The notes: generated by a model from the letters alone, not told the origin. Positions 49,201-62,226 are shown, counted from the stretch's first letter. The stretch: 64,000 nucleotides of DNA from Spirodela intermedia (GCA_902729315.2 LR746278.1:1685001-1749000); one strand, 5' to 3'. Program-made: numbers and translations.

Positions 49201-51523
49201 TACAGCAATCTTGGATCACAAATGAGATTTTTTAATGAAAGGAAATGAAGCATATCTCAAGAGGATTAGAGCAGTGCAATGTATTATGCCTCTCTAGATT
49301 GAATCAAGCCGAGACAAATTCAAAGTCAAATCAAACAAAAGCATGATAAAAATAGGAGCATCTTTACACTTGGCGAACTGGTAAAGATATTAATCCGTGA
49401 ATCTTCCGTAAGTTTCCCCAAAGGAAAAACGCCACCGAAACAAGGACGTCATGATTAACTTGAAGAGCTTTGGGGACATCCCAATTCAGTTCAGAACTAT
49501 GCAAGGCGCAGTGTAACCTTGGATGATTTCAACTGAATGTATAAGACAGGGAACCAGATTGAGCACGCCAGGTTTCAGCTCCATTCAAATAATCAATGCT
49601 GATAACAGCTGACAAACTGAGGGCTTTGTGTTAACATTCACATGCGCAGCCTTACCTTCTTCCTTCCCCAGTGAACTCTTTAGCACTGCTTCCTTTCCTG
49701 GAGTTTTACACCGAGTTGATTTCTCTGGGATGTGTCCATTTTTACAGATCGCAAATGTCAAATTCCAGCTGATGAAAAAAAGACACCAACAAACTTGAAC
49801 CCTCTTAAACACCTAAAACCACATGGGTGATTGCACGACCTCTCCCATGCAAAATATGTAACCTTGAGGACTCATATTAAAATTGATTTTTTTTTTAATT
49901 GTCGTGAGCACAAAGAATGGCCTCTGACCTGAAGTTTATTTTAACCATATAAACAACGGAGGAATTCTTTTGTATTACAACCAGCTTACTGTACAAAGAG
50001 GAAACTTCCCTGATTCCATGGAAACTGCCGCGTCCTCTGTCATCTCACTGGCACTACTCTTCCTTGACCTCCTTTCAAATGGCTACACAAGACTTATAGA
50101 CAGAGAAATAAGATAGGAAAGCAAGGATTGGCAGGAAAGTTGATCCATATAGTCTGTGCATAACCACAAAGCTCTATCCTCATGTGACCAATAAATAGTT
50201 AATGAAAACTCGCCCTTACCATCAGCACCTTTAGGAAACTCAAGTTCTTAACATTTGCACTGGAACTGCAAATGTGGAGGATCGTAGTCGAGATGGCGAT
50301 ATCAGACTAAAAACAAAAACAATCAACCCAATATCGTCATGGCTTCCTTGGCACCATTCCAAACCACTTTCATTGTCATTGAGCATGCCATGTCGACAGT
50401 TCTTTCCTAGTCCTTCTTTCAGGAACAGAATGAAGTAGTGGACATACATCCCATTGCTTTCCGGTTTACGTTCAAGAAGAAACAAATTTATACAAAATAG
50501 ACCATTCGGTTTAACAGTCTTAAGATTTGTGATGTAGATACCATGGGATCTTTGCGTGTCTGTAACTTGGCATTGGGAACCCTTCGTGATTTCCACACAT
50601 TTGATCCAGTCCGAGTGAAATAGGACAAAATAAAGAGTCCCGACGTTGATTTCCTAGTCAAGAAACCTGGATGATTGGTATTTTTGGCGGATGCTCGAAA
50701 ATGTAATTTCTTCCCTACCACAAGAAGTCTCATTACCATGTGTATCTCATGTGCATGCGTCAAGATATACATGATAGTTATGAAGGCCACTAGAACAGTA
50801 AAGAATACAGAAGATATAAATGATACAATAAACCAATGATAATGCACGAATAACGAAATTACGAAGAAATGGAGGGGCAGGGAATAAAGGAAAACAAACA
50901 AACCTAAACTTGTTGAGTTCAGCAAGCAAGGCACTTTGCTTTGCGGCATCTTTGGGATTAGCGTCGGCGTCAGCAATGAGATGCTCCAACCGCTTTTTAT
51001 GCCGCCACGGCCACCATCTTAACCAATCCACCTCTGGAAGGCCATTAAGCATCCCCCTTAACGTTTCTTGCAACCCCATCAAAAGCAACCCCAGCGACAT
51101 ATCTTTCCGTTCTCCCTGCACCTCTGATGGCTCAGAAGAGCCATTCACAGGTTCACCCTCTTCGACGCCAGCTACAACCTCAGTCGCATTCTCTGTGTCC
51201 TCTATCAGCTCCCTTCTTGAGCTCTCACCGGGTTTTGCCAGCAGAGGCACAGCCCCCTCTGGGTTCCCAAAATCAGAGGTGGAATCCGAGCCATTGGCCG
51301 CGCTTTCGGACGTCGAGCCGGCGTCCCCCGGCGTTAGAGCGTGCGAAACCAGGAAACCCAATCTGTTAGAACCGGGTTTGGAGAGAAGGACGGCAGGGAG
51401 GCATACTCGCCGTGGCGTGAATGCCGCGGCAACATGGGGCCGCTTTGGGAGATGACCCAACGTGGACTTGGTCCGCGAAGGAGAAGGCCTCCACAACAGG
51501 GAGGCCTGGAGAGCAGCGGGCAT
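37248..51523 (-). CDS. FTSH11: FtsH11-type ATP-dependent zinc metalloprotease (organellar)
   Basis: Seventeen exons, all in phase, 810 aa (Arabidopsis FTSH11 806): 51523-50904, 48952-48799, 47290-47198, 47034-46946, 45470-45347, 44661-44542, 42605-42555, 42390-42329, 40633-40576, 39877-39752, 39669-39589, 39334-39205, 38685-38536, 38436-38155, 38074-37985, 37913-37860, 37394-37248. The N-terminus ([19 protein letters not shown]) looks like a transit peptide. A membrane helix is at about 306-326 ([14 protein letters not shown]). AAA motifs: Walker A GAPGTGKT 406-413, Walker B IIFIDEID 461-468, second region of homology [20 protein letters not shown]. The protease zinc site is HESGH at 625-629, with the later Asp in [11 protein letters not shown]. 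FtsH11 degrades membrane proteins in chloroplasts (and mitochondria by some reports) and gives heat tolerance. ATG 51583 is an in-frame alternative start. Introns reach 2 kb. Confidence 0.96.
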
Positions 51524-52464
51524 GGCGAGACAGACAGAAACCAAAGAGTAGTATCTCCTCTCTTCCTCCTCGACCCTGCACACCTTTGCCGAGTGGGCTT
51601 TAGATTCCTGGCCACACGATATGGAGGGGTGAGCGGGGAGGAACGAAGAGGGGGAGAGACCTTATCTCCAATGCTGATTGAAATTGGCGCCTCTTCTCTG
51701 GTCACCCCCCCCCCCCCCCTCTGCGCAGGGAGTCAACCTCTCCTAGTCCAGTCGACTGGGAGACGACGGAGACACGAGAGGGCACCAAGAAGATGAGGGA
51801 GCCCTCGGGATCCAACGGCTCTTGTACCCACCATGACAGCTGGCAGAGAGCCTTTTAGATTATTGGGCCTTCATGGGCCTCATCTCACACACGAAGAATC
51901 TGAATCCATGTCCAATTTTTCTGGGCCTAGTCGAACAATATGAAACTCTGCCTACAGATGGTTGGGCCCTCGGCGTCTTAATAACAGCTGGCAGAGAGCC
52001 TTTGGGTGTTAATGGGCATAAATGGGTCTTGTCTTAGACTTGAAGAGGCTGAATCGAGTTCAATTTTTTTGGGCTCAGTCGAACAAGATGGAACTGTGTA
52101 CCAGTATTTGGGCCTTTAGCCTCTTAATGAAGCCCATTAGGCCATGGGTTTTTGTGCCCACTATGCAGCTGGTAGTAGAGAGCCTTTTGAGAGTTAATGG
52201 GCCTCATCTTCCACTTGAAGAAACTGATCCATGTTCAATTGTTGGACCCATTACAACGAGATGGAACTACATACAGGTGTACAGGTATTTGGGTCTTCGG
52301 CCTCTTAATAAAGCCCATTACCCCAACTATCCCAACGCAGGCTCGGCCCGGCTTGATAACGCCCGCCGGGCCCGGACGATTTCCCGGGTTCTATTTACGG
52401 GCAGGAAGTTCTCTTGTACGTCTACGTTTCAAGGTACCGTATCAGACAGCTCGAGATCACAGTA
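51524..52464. promoter_or_regulatory. Shared divergent promoter of FTSH11 and the hydrolase
   Basis: The start codons of FTSH11 (-) and the hydrolase (+) are 942 bp apart and point away from each other. The interval contains six TGGGCC elements at 51864, 51874, 51922, 51963, 52109 and 52198, plus further TGGGCY variants. Such site II elements are bound by TCP factors and are common in plant genes for organelle and housekeeping proteins. Most of the middle is a tandem repeat (next entry). A 15-C run lies at 51705-51719. Bidirectional activity is inferred. Confidence 0.65.
51825..52340. repeat. Three diverged tandem units carrying TGGGCC elements
   Basis: Units start near 51836, 51984 and 52165 with CAGCTGG..AGAGAGCC. 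Each continues with an ATGGGCCTCAT- or AATGGGC-like block, a GA(A/G)GA.(T/G)CTGA-T block, a TCAATTTTT(T/C)TGGGC-like block and a CTTAAT(A/G)A-GCCCATTA-like end. Spacing is about 148 and 181 bp. Identity is partial, so the duplication is not recent. Confidence 0.75.
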
Positions 52465-54785
52465 ATGGCTTCTTCTTCCCCTCCTCGTCTACCCCACCCC
52501 TCGAAGCGTCGCAAGAAGAAGCAGGACGAAGTGGATGAGACTGTCAGATCTTCTGGAAAGAAGGCGCCCGTCGTAGTTTTTGCGCACGGGGCCGGGGCTC
52601 CGTCCTCATCTGAGTGGATGGTAAGGTATATTTCTGGTTATAATGCAGGAGGATTTTTGCTCCGTCAGACACTAGAACATGAGAAAAACGTGGAGTAGGT
52701 GTAGTTTATCTGCTGTTCTCTAACTTGATGAGTTATTCTTGAGCGTTTTCACGTCAGACTGCGACGCTTGATATTCTCTCTGTTTTGAAACCCCGCCGGA
52801 GCTGGGTTCGAGTTAGACTGAGTATTTCAATACATTTAGGAATTGTAACTTTCTAGTTTGGCTTAAGTAGGGTTTCCTCTCAGGGGGATAACGCTATTTT
52901 CTGTAGAAGGAGAGATAATCAAAACGCTTACTCTTGGGTTTCACTATACGTTTCACTATTTGCTTGCTCAGTAAAAATAAAATTGGTTGCATAAAATGCT
53001 AAGAAAAATCTCCGGTGACTGTCTTGTAGATGGAAGGAAATGCTACAAAAAGGGCTTCATGCCGCTGAAGTAATCGCATTTGATTATCCTTGTAAGTGAG
53101 GCAACGAGAAGCACTAGAGCTCCTTTGTTCTCGTCATTATACTAGTATTTTTCTATTATTAAAGCCTAGTTATCAAGATCACAGGCCGGTAATTTCAATT
53201 TTATTAAACAATAATAGTGTTCTTCACTGCATCTGCACTTTGAAATCTTTTAAAACCTCGTAAGATACTCATGGAATGAGCAATACTGTCAGACATGTCT
53301 GGTGAGAGGCGTAAAGCTCCTCCAAAGGCTGAAAAGTTGGTCGAATGCCACTTGAGTGTCATTAAAGCGGCTGCAGCAAGATACCCTGGGCATCCTCTGG
53401 TTCTGGCGGGGAAGTCCATGGGCTCGAGGTAAGTGGAACATTGTTCTCTGTATTTTTATTTAAAAAGAAACTCAAATTAAGCAGACGAGTTCTGGGTCAA
53501 ATATGGATGTATGTCGTTTAGAGACTCTGTGTATTAGATAGTTCTCTTGAGTAAAGTGTTGGTTGTACGAAAATTCATAGTGCTGCCTAACTTCAGAGAG
53601 TTCCATGGAAGGGCAATATTCTTCACATTTTTTCCTGTTATTATCAACTCTTTGATCCTTTTTGTTCAGGGTGAGTTGCATGGTAGCCAGTGGGGAAGAT
53701 ATCCATGTTGATGCTATAATTTGCTTGGGATATCCTCTAAAGGTTTGTTTTTTTTTTTCTCTTTATTCATTCACCTTCCTTCATTCTACGTTGTCATCTT
53801 CTACCACGCAGAAGATGAGTTGAAACAACCAACTTTCTTATTTTAATTTTCTGGCTGGATATTTTATGCATGATTAAAATTGAGACATCATGAGTTTATG
53901 CTTCAATGCTCTAATATGAGTCATTTCTCCCATGGCTTCTAAACTTGCACCGTAAATGATGTTATCGATTCCGATTTTTCTTTTCATTTTTTAACTTACG
54001 AAGCTCATTCAGTCGATAGGCTTTAACATTTGGATCACCTCTACTTTGATCTTCAATTAATCGGGTGAAAAATCCGATAAAGAGGTTTGAAAAAAATTCG
54101 AATAAACCAAGAGCATTCTCCCCCTCCTTTCCTCACTGAATTCGAAGCTCAAACGCCATTAATATTCGATGGTCCATCTCTGGTTATCTCCAGCTTTCTA
54201 GTCGAGAGGTCTACACGGCTTCAGCAGTTTCGTGGAATCATTTCTTGTCTCGTTTTTCTTGCTCTGCAATACTATACACCTTCAGTTCCTGGCAAGGCAT
54301 ACCGTAATCAACACTGTGTCGATGATATCAACCGTTGGGATGAGAAAATCATGGATTCAATTAAATAATGTCGATATTCATGTTCTCAATTTGCTTCAGG
54401 GTTCGAATGGTGCCACTCGTGAGGAGACTTTACTGCAGCTGACGGTTCCAACAATCTTCGTCCAGGTAGAGAGACCTTGTCCTTCCTCTACACTCTACTT
54501 ATCATCACCCTGTGAGTGATTCAGTGGTAATCCTTTCTTGGCAACTGAGGAGACGATTTATTCATGAAGGGTAGCAAGGATGTCCTATGCCCTCTTGACA
54601 AGCTGGAGGCGACTCTCAAGAAGATGAAGGCCGTTAATGAACTCTATGTCATCGAATACGGGGATCACTCCTTCAAGATCGGGAAAAAACACCTGCAGGC
54701 CAGCGGGCTTAGCCAGACCGAAGCTGAAGAGAAAGCAGTTGCTGCAGTCGCAGACTTTGTCTCAAGATCCACCCAAGAAAAGTAA
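52465..54785 (+). CDS. TEX30/KANL3-like alpha/beta hydrolase
   Basis: Six exons: 52465-52625, 53030-53091, 53293-53428, 53670-53742, 54400-54465 and 54570-54785, giving 237 aa in phase. After a basic Lys/Arg-rich start, the protein has the oxyanion-strand motif VVVFAHGAGAPSSSEWM, the nucleophile elbow AGKSMGSR (Ser116), IICLGYPLKG, an acid residue in GSKDVLCP (Asp170) and the catalytic-type His in YGDHSF (His199). This is a full Ser-Asp-His triad of a small alpha/beta hydrolase like animal TEX30; the substrate is unknown. Exon 1 uses a donor five bases after an earlier GTAAGG; only that choice gives Val-Arg-Trp-Lys and keeps the frame, as in the Arabidopsis homologue. The acceptor at 54569 has a poor pyrimidine tract. 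The basic N-terminus might target the nucleus. It is transcribed away from FTSH11. Confidence 0.88.
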
Positions 54786-55602
54786 AGAAACTGTCACTAG
54801 GAGTAGATGAAGAACGACCTACCGTATTAGTTATCAGGTGCTCTTCTCCTGGCTCTTTTGAACTAAATTTTTGCCTTTTGAAGCACTTGGGGTATGCCCT
54901 CCTACACTCTAATCGATGTTCTCTGTTACGGCACTCACCTTTTGTCTTCGCCCATCAGAAGATACTGATTTTGACTTCTAATCCGCTGGGCAATCGATTT
55001 CTGTTCATCATCTGCACTCAAAATCTCTCTTTCCAAGGGAGCAAATGGAGAGCAGAAGAGCTTGCATGATGTCCAGTTTTTGTTAACTTTTTTTCCCTCT
55101 TGATGAACATTGGTGTGCCTCAAAAATCTGATTCGGGGCAGGCAAATTGTGTTCCAATAATGGAATAATAGCTTAAAAGTATAAAATTTTCGAGGAATAT
55201 TTCTTTATTATTTACCAGGCATTGCAGTACTGGGTATAGTACATGTGCAGCAGCAGCAGCGGCAGTCCTCGCTCCCGAAGAGGGATGCTGGGTAGTACTA
55301 CGTCTTCCCCAACGTGAGGACGTGGAGGGACTGAGGGCGATTGCCCCGAAAAAGGGTTGAGCGGAGCATCACAGCCGCAGAAGGAGGGAGCGGGGATTTG
55401 AACGTGATCCACAATTCCCACGTGGCGAGGTGTCATTTGTGGGAGATCGATTCATCTCCCACCAGGTGGCCATCAGCTGCTTGGCCTCTCCTTACCCTCT
55501 TGCTCACATCCTGCTTCGAGACCCCCCCCCCCCCCCGGAGGATTGGCAGGACTGCTGCGGGCGGCGGTTCTTCCGAAGCGGAGATCGGGTGAGATTCGTC
55601 CA
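54786..55602. other. Intergenic: hydrolase 3' flank and TROL promoter
   Basis: No gene is supported. A CAG/CTG-like short tract lies at 55243-55260, and a 15-C run at 55522-55536 is 67 bp before the TROL start, probably in its leader. Confidence 0.55.
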
Positions 55603-58600
55603 ATGGAGGTCCTCAATGCAGCACGAGTGAGCCCTGTCTCGCTCCACAAGCCTCCGGTCTCGGCTCCCGAGAGGAGGCTGGAGCCGAAGAAGATTCTTCC
55701 GTTCAAATTACCTCACAGGGTTTTGTTCTCGGAATTGGAGTCTTCTGTTGCAAGTAAGGCTATCGGCGGAGGTTTGGGGCTGATGAGCTCCGTTCTTAGC
55801 AGCGTGGGGTCCGCGAGGGGCCTGACGTACGAAGAAGCTCTGGGACAGTCGGTCCGGTCCCCCAGCTTCGGGGATGTTCCCGACGTTGACATCGGCAAGA
55901 TCCTCGATGGAATCATCAGCTTTGGATCCGAGAATCCCCTGCTCCTCGGCGGGGGAGCACTTGCCCTAGCAGTTCCTTTGGTTTTGTCCCAAGTTTTCAA
56001 GTCGAGCCCGAAGGCATGGGGCGTTGACAGTGCGAGGTCTGCGTTCTCGAAACTATCAGAAGATGCTGGTGCTCAGTTGCTTGACATAAGGGGAGCCAAA
56101 GATTTCAAGGAGGTGGGAGCCCCGGATATCCGGAGCCTCAAGAAGAAGGCGGTCTCAATCGTATACACAGGTGATGACAAGCCAAGCTTCTTGAAGAAGC
56201 TGTCCCTAAAATTCAAGGACCCTGAGAACACTACATTGTTCATTCTTGACAAGTAAGTCTCTGGGCATGCTTTTTTCTTTTGCATGTATTTTAGAGAATA
56301 TTTGCTTGCATTAAATCTAGTTATTTTGTGATTTTGGAATATGTTCTTATCCTCATAGGTCGGATCATGTTTCTACTACAGACATAATACAAATTATAGT
56401 TTATGTTGTTTCCCCAGCTTCACTCATATGAACTTAGATTAATTTGGGTTTCTAAGTGCCCTATTTGAATGATAGTGCTCCAAATTCTTCAGCGAAATTA
56501 ATCAATAAGATGAATACTTAAAGACGATTGGGGAATGCCAGTTCCAACATTTACCTTTTGATATTTTGTATTATTCTTATGCTAGAGGCAGATGAATTTG
56601 CCCGGAGTAAACAGGCTGAAAATCTGATGGGGCAGGCAGATGCCATAAGCACATGCACCGAAAAAGTGTCAACAGAAAATATTTTCTGGGATATGCAGCT
56701 GCTCTAAGCATAAGAATTTAAAGTTTGTCCGGCACATAGAAACAACGTTCCTTTTTCTCATTTAGAATGCATTTTTTTGTTCTTGTACATTCTTCTGTAA
56801 TCTTGAATCTGCAAATTAGTTGACTTTTATAATTAACGGCGCTGAATACTTTCAAAAGTCAGATTTGATGGCAACTCCGAATTTGTCGCGGAATTGGTTA
56901 CAGCCAATGGCTTTAAGGCTGCTTTTGCTATAAAAGATGGTGCTGAAGGTCCTCGAGGATGGGTGGTCTGTGACTTTTCATGGATTGCGCATTTATTCAT
57001 TCTTTACAATATCATTTATCAACGGAAAATCTTAGTTGTGGATATTTTTTATGAATTGCAGAAAAGTGGACTTCCGTGGTTGGCACCCAGTAAAAGTGTT
57101 GATTTTGGCGATTTGAAGGAAGCAATTAGCAGTGCACTTGGGGTATGACATTATCTCTTTTTTAGCCGATTTTTTTCATACTTAAAAGTTGCAACACCTG
57201 AGTCGCGTCAGAACTGGATCATGCATACATTGAAATGGAGAGGAAGCGAGGAATTATTTTTAAGCAGAAACATGTGTGATAATATTTTTTTGGAATATTC
57301 TCCGACTTTACTAGATAAAATTGGGAAGTAGATATCATCTCCAGTCTAATGATTCACGGAGCATATAGAATAAATCAACTTCGTTTTCTCCTAAGGTTTC
57401 CAAGGCATGATTTTAGTCTCATGCGAGCTAGTGGGTTTGTTCCCTAGAAAAGTTATGAGACTCTTTTAAATTTATGAGTAACTTACTCTTTCAGTGTTTG
57501 AGTTGATCATAAGTTTATATCCGATGATATGAGGGTCTTCTTACATTTGATTTCGTGTTGTTTTGTAATTGTGAAGAGGGGGAGAGGCCTGCGCACATTG
57601 GAATTTTATAGATTCAAGTTCTTCTTTATTAGATAGGACTCAAAATGTCAGAATTTCACCATAAAAAAGAATCACCTCTGCTCTGAGGCGGCATGTGTTC
57701 GTCTAGCTGGCAAGAATGATTGCTAGGAATCTCTGAACAGTAGAACACCAATGGTTTGGAAATAAAATCAGCCCCCTTTCTTTTAGGATGTGAGTCAAGT
57801 CAAATTTCACATGCTACTATAACATGAGACAGAAAGCCTCCAACATCATTATCCAAGTCATAATTCGTTCGATGTTCAGAAGCATTTGGTAATTTAATCG
57901 TAACAACTATATGCAGGACAGCGCTGAAGGGTTACCTGTTACTCTTGGATTAGCTGCTGCCACTGGCTTAGGATTTTTGGCTTTTTCAGAGGTGGGTTTG
58001 TTGTGATTTTATTTAAATATATTTTACTTTTGAAAAATACGTTTTTGCAACTTGAAATGTATTGACCCTGTACATTTGACCTTCCAGATAGAGACAGTTC
58101 TCCAGCTTCTGGGTTCTGCTGCGCTTATTCAGTTCACCACAAAGAAGCTCTTATTTGCAGAAGTTAGTGTTTCTTCCATATAAAAAATTCCCACTCTGTT
58201 TATAACTATTTGCAGGTGTAATTTCTCATTTTCTTTGTTTACTATCTGACAGGATCGGAAGGTTACCCTTCAGCAAATTGACGAGTTCTTGAACACCAAA
58301 GTAGCTCCCAAAGAGCTTGTTGATGAGATAAAGGTACACTCAAATTCTAGCAAACGATATTCACATTTTTTTTTTAAAGCAGAAATGTATAAAACAAAAA
58401 GGTAGTCTGAATTGTTTATTCGATACTGAGTAATTTCAATAATCCGTAGATGAGCACTTTAGTGAATCAAAACCGAATGAACTAGTCTGAATGATTGCCC
58501 TCAGAGAACTAGTGCACTAGTTTTCCACCATATTGAATCCATTATATAAATAAGTTTGTTGGTAGGGAATGCCACAGGGTCCCAAATACCTGTCACAGGA

Positions 58601-59654
58601 AGCTTAAAAGGGATATGAATGAAAACCTTCACCTTGCCTAACGTGAAAACCGCGAACTTGATCGAAAGCATATGCTTCTGAAAGGTCCGTGCTTTTCTTT
58701 TTTTGACGGAACTAAACCAAGTACGTGCTATCTCAACAATAGAATGCTTCATGCATTTTCTCTATCCATTCTTCTCATCGCTCTTTTGTTTACTCCAAAA
58801 TTGGCCAAAACAAGCAATCCCCTGTAAGCCTGTGGTTTCTATCGATGCCCATTATTTCTCTAATTGTCACCCGAGGTAGTAAGACGAGGAGCTGGTCATG
58901 GGTTGTAGTCTTAAAGCAAATCAAGTAGAGGAAGGGCACCAACCCCATCAACGTGGTCACACGTTTAATATTTTTGCTTGCATTTAATAATTTCGGATTG
59001 TATTTTTCTGGTTCCCTGTGATGCCATTTTTCCAGCTATCTTGAATGAATTGGATCCTTTCATTCGTTTTTCTTTCGCCTTTCTTCAACTTAGACTAAGA
59101 TGAAGTCTTGAAGCCGTTCATTGGAATCTCAGATGATTGGGAAGGCTCTTCTTCCGGCCTCAACAGCTGCAAGAGCTAGTTTGCCTGCTCCGGTGCAGCC
59201 CAGCACAGATACTCCACCTGCTCCCTCTGCAGAAAAGGTTGAGAGTGTTCCTGAAGCGCCACCCAAAGAACCCGAAGCAACTGTTCTGAAGGCAGAGACA
59301 GCTGCTGAGCCTCCCCAAGAAGTCAACTCTGTTCCTGACGCGGAAGTCAAAGCAGAATCAGTGTCTGGGCTTACTAGATCACTCTCTCCCTATCCATACG
59401 TGAGTCTTGATCCTTATCATCCTTCTTTTGTCCTCAGCATTCACATTTTCACTCTCTCTCTTAACCATATATGGTACTTAATTTCATCTCTTATTTATCC
59501 CTCATATCTTCCAAATCATGTGGGAATTTTGTAATGGAAATACTTCCCTGTTCGCTCTTTGCGCATTGCATGCTCATTTTTTGTTCTCCTTCTCTCGTTT
59601 TTGCAGTATCCAGACTTCAAGCCTCCATCCTCACCTTGCCCTTCGCAACCATAG
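55603..59654 (+). CDS. TROL: Thylakoid rhodanese-like protein TROL (STR4), FNR anchor
   Basis: Eight exons: 55603-56252, 56863-56962, 57062-57142, 57917-57991, 58088-58162, 58253-58333, 59133-59399 and 59607-59654; 458 aa (Arabidopsis TROL 466). Order of parts: Ser-rich chloroplast transit peptide; [10 protein letters not shown]; a first membrane helix ([18 protein letters not shown]); a rhodanese domain ([16 protein letters not shown] to DGAEGPRGW); a second helix ([15 protein letters not shown]); [13 protein letters not shown]; a Pro-rich hinge; and the C-terminal tail [19 protein letters not shown], the segment that binds ferredoxin-NADP reductase. The rhodanese loop reads ILDKFDGNSE, with no catalytic Cys, as in the Arabidopsis protein, so it is a sensor or ligand-binding fold rather than a sulfurtransferase. 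Family role: docks FNR at thylakoids and tunes electron flow. ATG 55543 is an in-frame alternative adding 20 residues; the family start favours 55603. Confidence 0.95.
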
Positions 59655-60175
59655 ATGGTTCTCGCACTGTGTAAAGTCCCTGGACTTGGCTTTTCTTTGC
59701 TGGTTTGTCCGAGAGAAGTGTCTCAGGATCCCATCACCAAAACCCTCAAGAAGCATCGCATCTTAGAACGAAGGAAGAAAAGGGCGCAGCTTTCTTTCCT
59801 GCTTATGACTCTTCACAAGGCTTCAACCTGTAGAGATGGCAGTGGATCGTTCCCTTTTCTGCACACGTCCGATAGAATGTCTGCTCTCTTGCTGGTAAGA
59901 AATTCCCACGTCACCTTCTCAATTAGTTGTGCCCCAAAATATTATTAAAAAAAAAAAACTTATGGCGTTGTTCTTGGCAGAACTCGTGTGTCGTGTCTCT
60001 TCATGCCATTGTGAGCTCAGAGCGTAGAAATCTGGGATCTATGGTCCGAGCTCTGACCCAGAGCTCATTCTTTTGGCAATTATGTACTTAACTCATAAAA
60101 ATGGAGGAGCCCTGAATAATGCCCGCGTTCGGCGGGAACAGGTCACAAACAGCCACGTGTCCAGCAGCGGTGGTC

Positions 60176-61885
60176 TTGACCGGGCTCTTTGTCTGTGGGG
60201 CGCTGACTCTAGCTCTTAGTCTGACCCAGTCTACCCTCCCCTGTCCGGCCATGATGAGAGCCAGAGGTGGGACCGGAAACTGTTTGAGTGATAACTTAAT
60301 GAGCCTAAACTTAGCGCCAATTATGAACCCATTTGTCTGACTTTTGACTGACCGTACGCAGGGGGTTTTGACCGTTTGTTTACTTTCCAAGTACCCGAGG
60401 TACAGGGGACGCGTGAATAGACGTCCCGTTGGGGGGTATCAATAGGGCGGCCCAAACTGAGAAGCCAGGCCACGCGCTTTTGGGGGGTCAAAAAAGAGAA
60501 TGGCCCCACCATCCACAGTCCCTTGTCTCGAGGGCTCGAGCTTTCAACCAGTCGTTCTACGGTACCCCTCCAAGTCACTTCGTACGTTTTGACACGTACC
60601 GAATCCGTCGACCTACTCAGATACCTGAAGACCTCCCCCAAACATTCAGATATCGTATGTGACGCGATGCACGCACACATCCACACAAACATTAATTGAT
60701 AGAGAAAAAAGCCTTTTTTTTATAATAGAAATCGGGTCGGTTCTGGTTCGGCTGAAGGCTTACTGGGCCCATTGACAGGGAGGATTTTGTACCGCTGGGG
60801 GTATTTATACGATAAATATTTTTTTGACCGAGTAATATAATAATCTCTCTCTCCTCGCTTTAGAACAGGTCAAACCCATATACCGTTTTCCACACGGCGG
60901 TCCGACCCCCACAGCTGTCATTTTCCGCGCCCCTTCTCTTGGTCTCTCTCCGTGTTGACCGAGAGAGTGACTGCCGTGTTCGATAATCACATGATAACAA
61001 AGAGGGCCCATCGATGAACACTCGTGGAGGAGCTCGGTTGAGCTCGTTGGGCGACCCACCTCACCGGGAATTTCGCAGGTGCGGATATTTCACTAGCCTA
61101 ACTGAAGCTTAGGGCGATTGCCCTGTTGACGTCGGATAAAGGTTGAGAAAAAACTGACGTCAGAGATCTACCCACAGAAGACGCTGTCCAAAAGAGGACC
61201 CTTTTTCTGAGGTCGTGATTCACATCTTCCCCGATCATTAACGGTTTCAATGTCTAAATTCAGCAAAAGCCTCATTTTTCACAAGAGAAATTATCCACAA
61301 GCAATATAAAAATAGAAAACTCTCTTGATTTCTTTAACCACGAATTACTGATTTTCGTGATTTTATCTCATAGTAGGGAGAATACCTCGTCAGTCCTCTC
61401 TCTCTCTATATGCCCATATATGCAGGAGAAATGTGTGACGAATATATATATACATATATTATAGTATAATATAGTCATGCGGATGTTTGACTAGAAAGTT
61501 CGACTGATAAAACGAGGCTCTGAAAACGTCGGTCGATATTGTTCCATGGAAATTATCAGAATATCCGGATTACATGGTAGAACTATATAACGTGATGGAT
61601 CCATTAGAACAGTTGCGGGTGAAAGGGAGGAGGATGACGGAGAGTGAGCCGCAATAGCAGTAAAAGATAAGAAAACTTGCCTTCGGCAGCTTCCAGAGAC
61701 TGAGGATTGACCATATGACATCGATGTTTGATTTTCTGAAGTGAGTAATATCTACTAAGTATCTTTGTTGGCATCTGCATCGAATTTAATGCACGGGAAT
61801 TTTTACAATCTTGTGAGCCTCTTTTCATTAGGTCAAGGCCTCACCATTTCAGATAACGTAAGTGGTATCTTCTTCCGCTAACGTC

Positions 61886-61924
<39 letters not shown>

Positions 61925-62152
61925 TCTCTCTAGAGTCGAGCCGATATCCAGACGGACTTACAGCTAACGCGGAAGCAGGCCAGAAGATTCTTAGTGGGTT
62001 GCTTCGTGCCTCACCTGACCTCACCTTCTGGAAGGAGAGAGAGAGAGGGGAAGAAGACTACGTCAGAGGACTCTAGCTCATCCCATCGCTTCGACCCTCC
62101 TTCATGGAACTGAGAACGCGACCATCTTTCTATGCGTCTCTTTCTCGGTCAA
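60176..62152 (+). promoter_or_regulatory. W-box cluster upstream of the WRKY gene
   Basis: TTGACC/TTGACT occurs on the plus strand at 60176, 60344, 60368, 60824, 60955, 61487 and 61707, and as GGTCAA on the minus strand at 60868, 61831 and 62147. Ten W-boxes in 2 kb is several times more than the two expected by chance at equal base use. WRKY genes are known to be auto- and cross-regulated through W-boxes. Confidence 0.65.
61889..61932. repeat. (TC)n microsatellite
   Basis: About 21 TC units with one interruption, 500 bp upstream of the WRKY start codon. Confidence 0.95.
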
Positions 62153-62226
62153 ACCTCCGTCTCCCTACAGTGGGCAACCCCACTCCAGGCCGCTTCGTCT
62201 CCACCCTTCCTCTTCCTCGGGCCGCG

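Noticed and set aside
50240-50976. Open frames in the first FTSH11 intron
   Set aside because: No reverse transcriptase, integrase or other family motif; part overlaps the first exon and its splice site.
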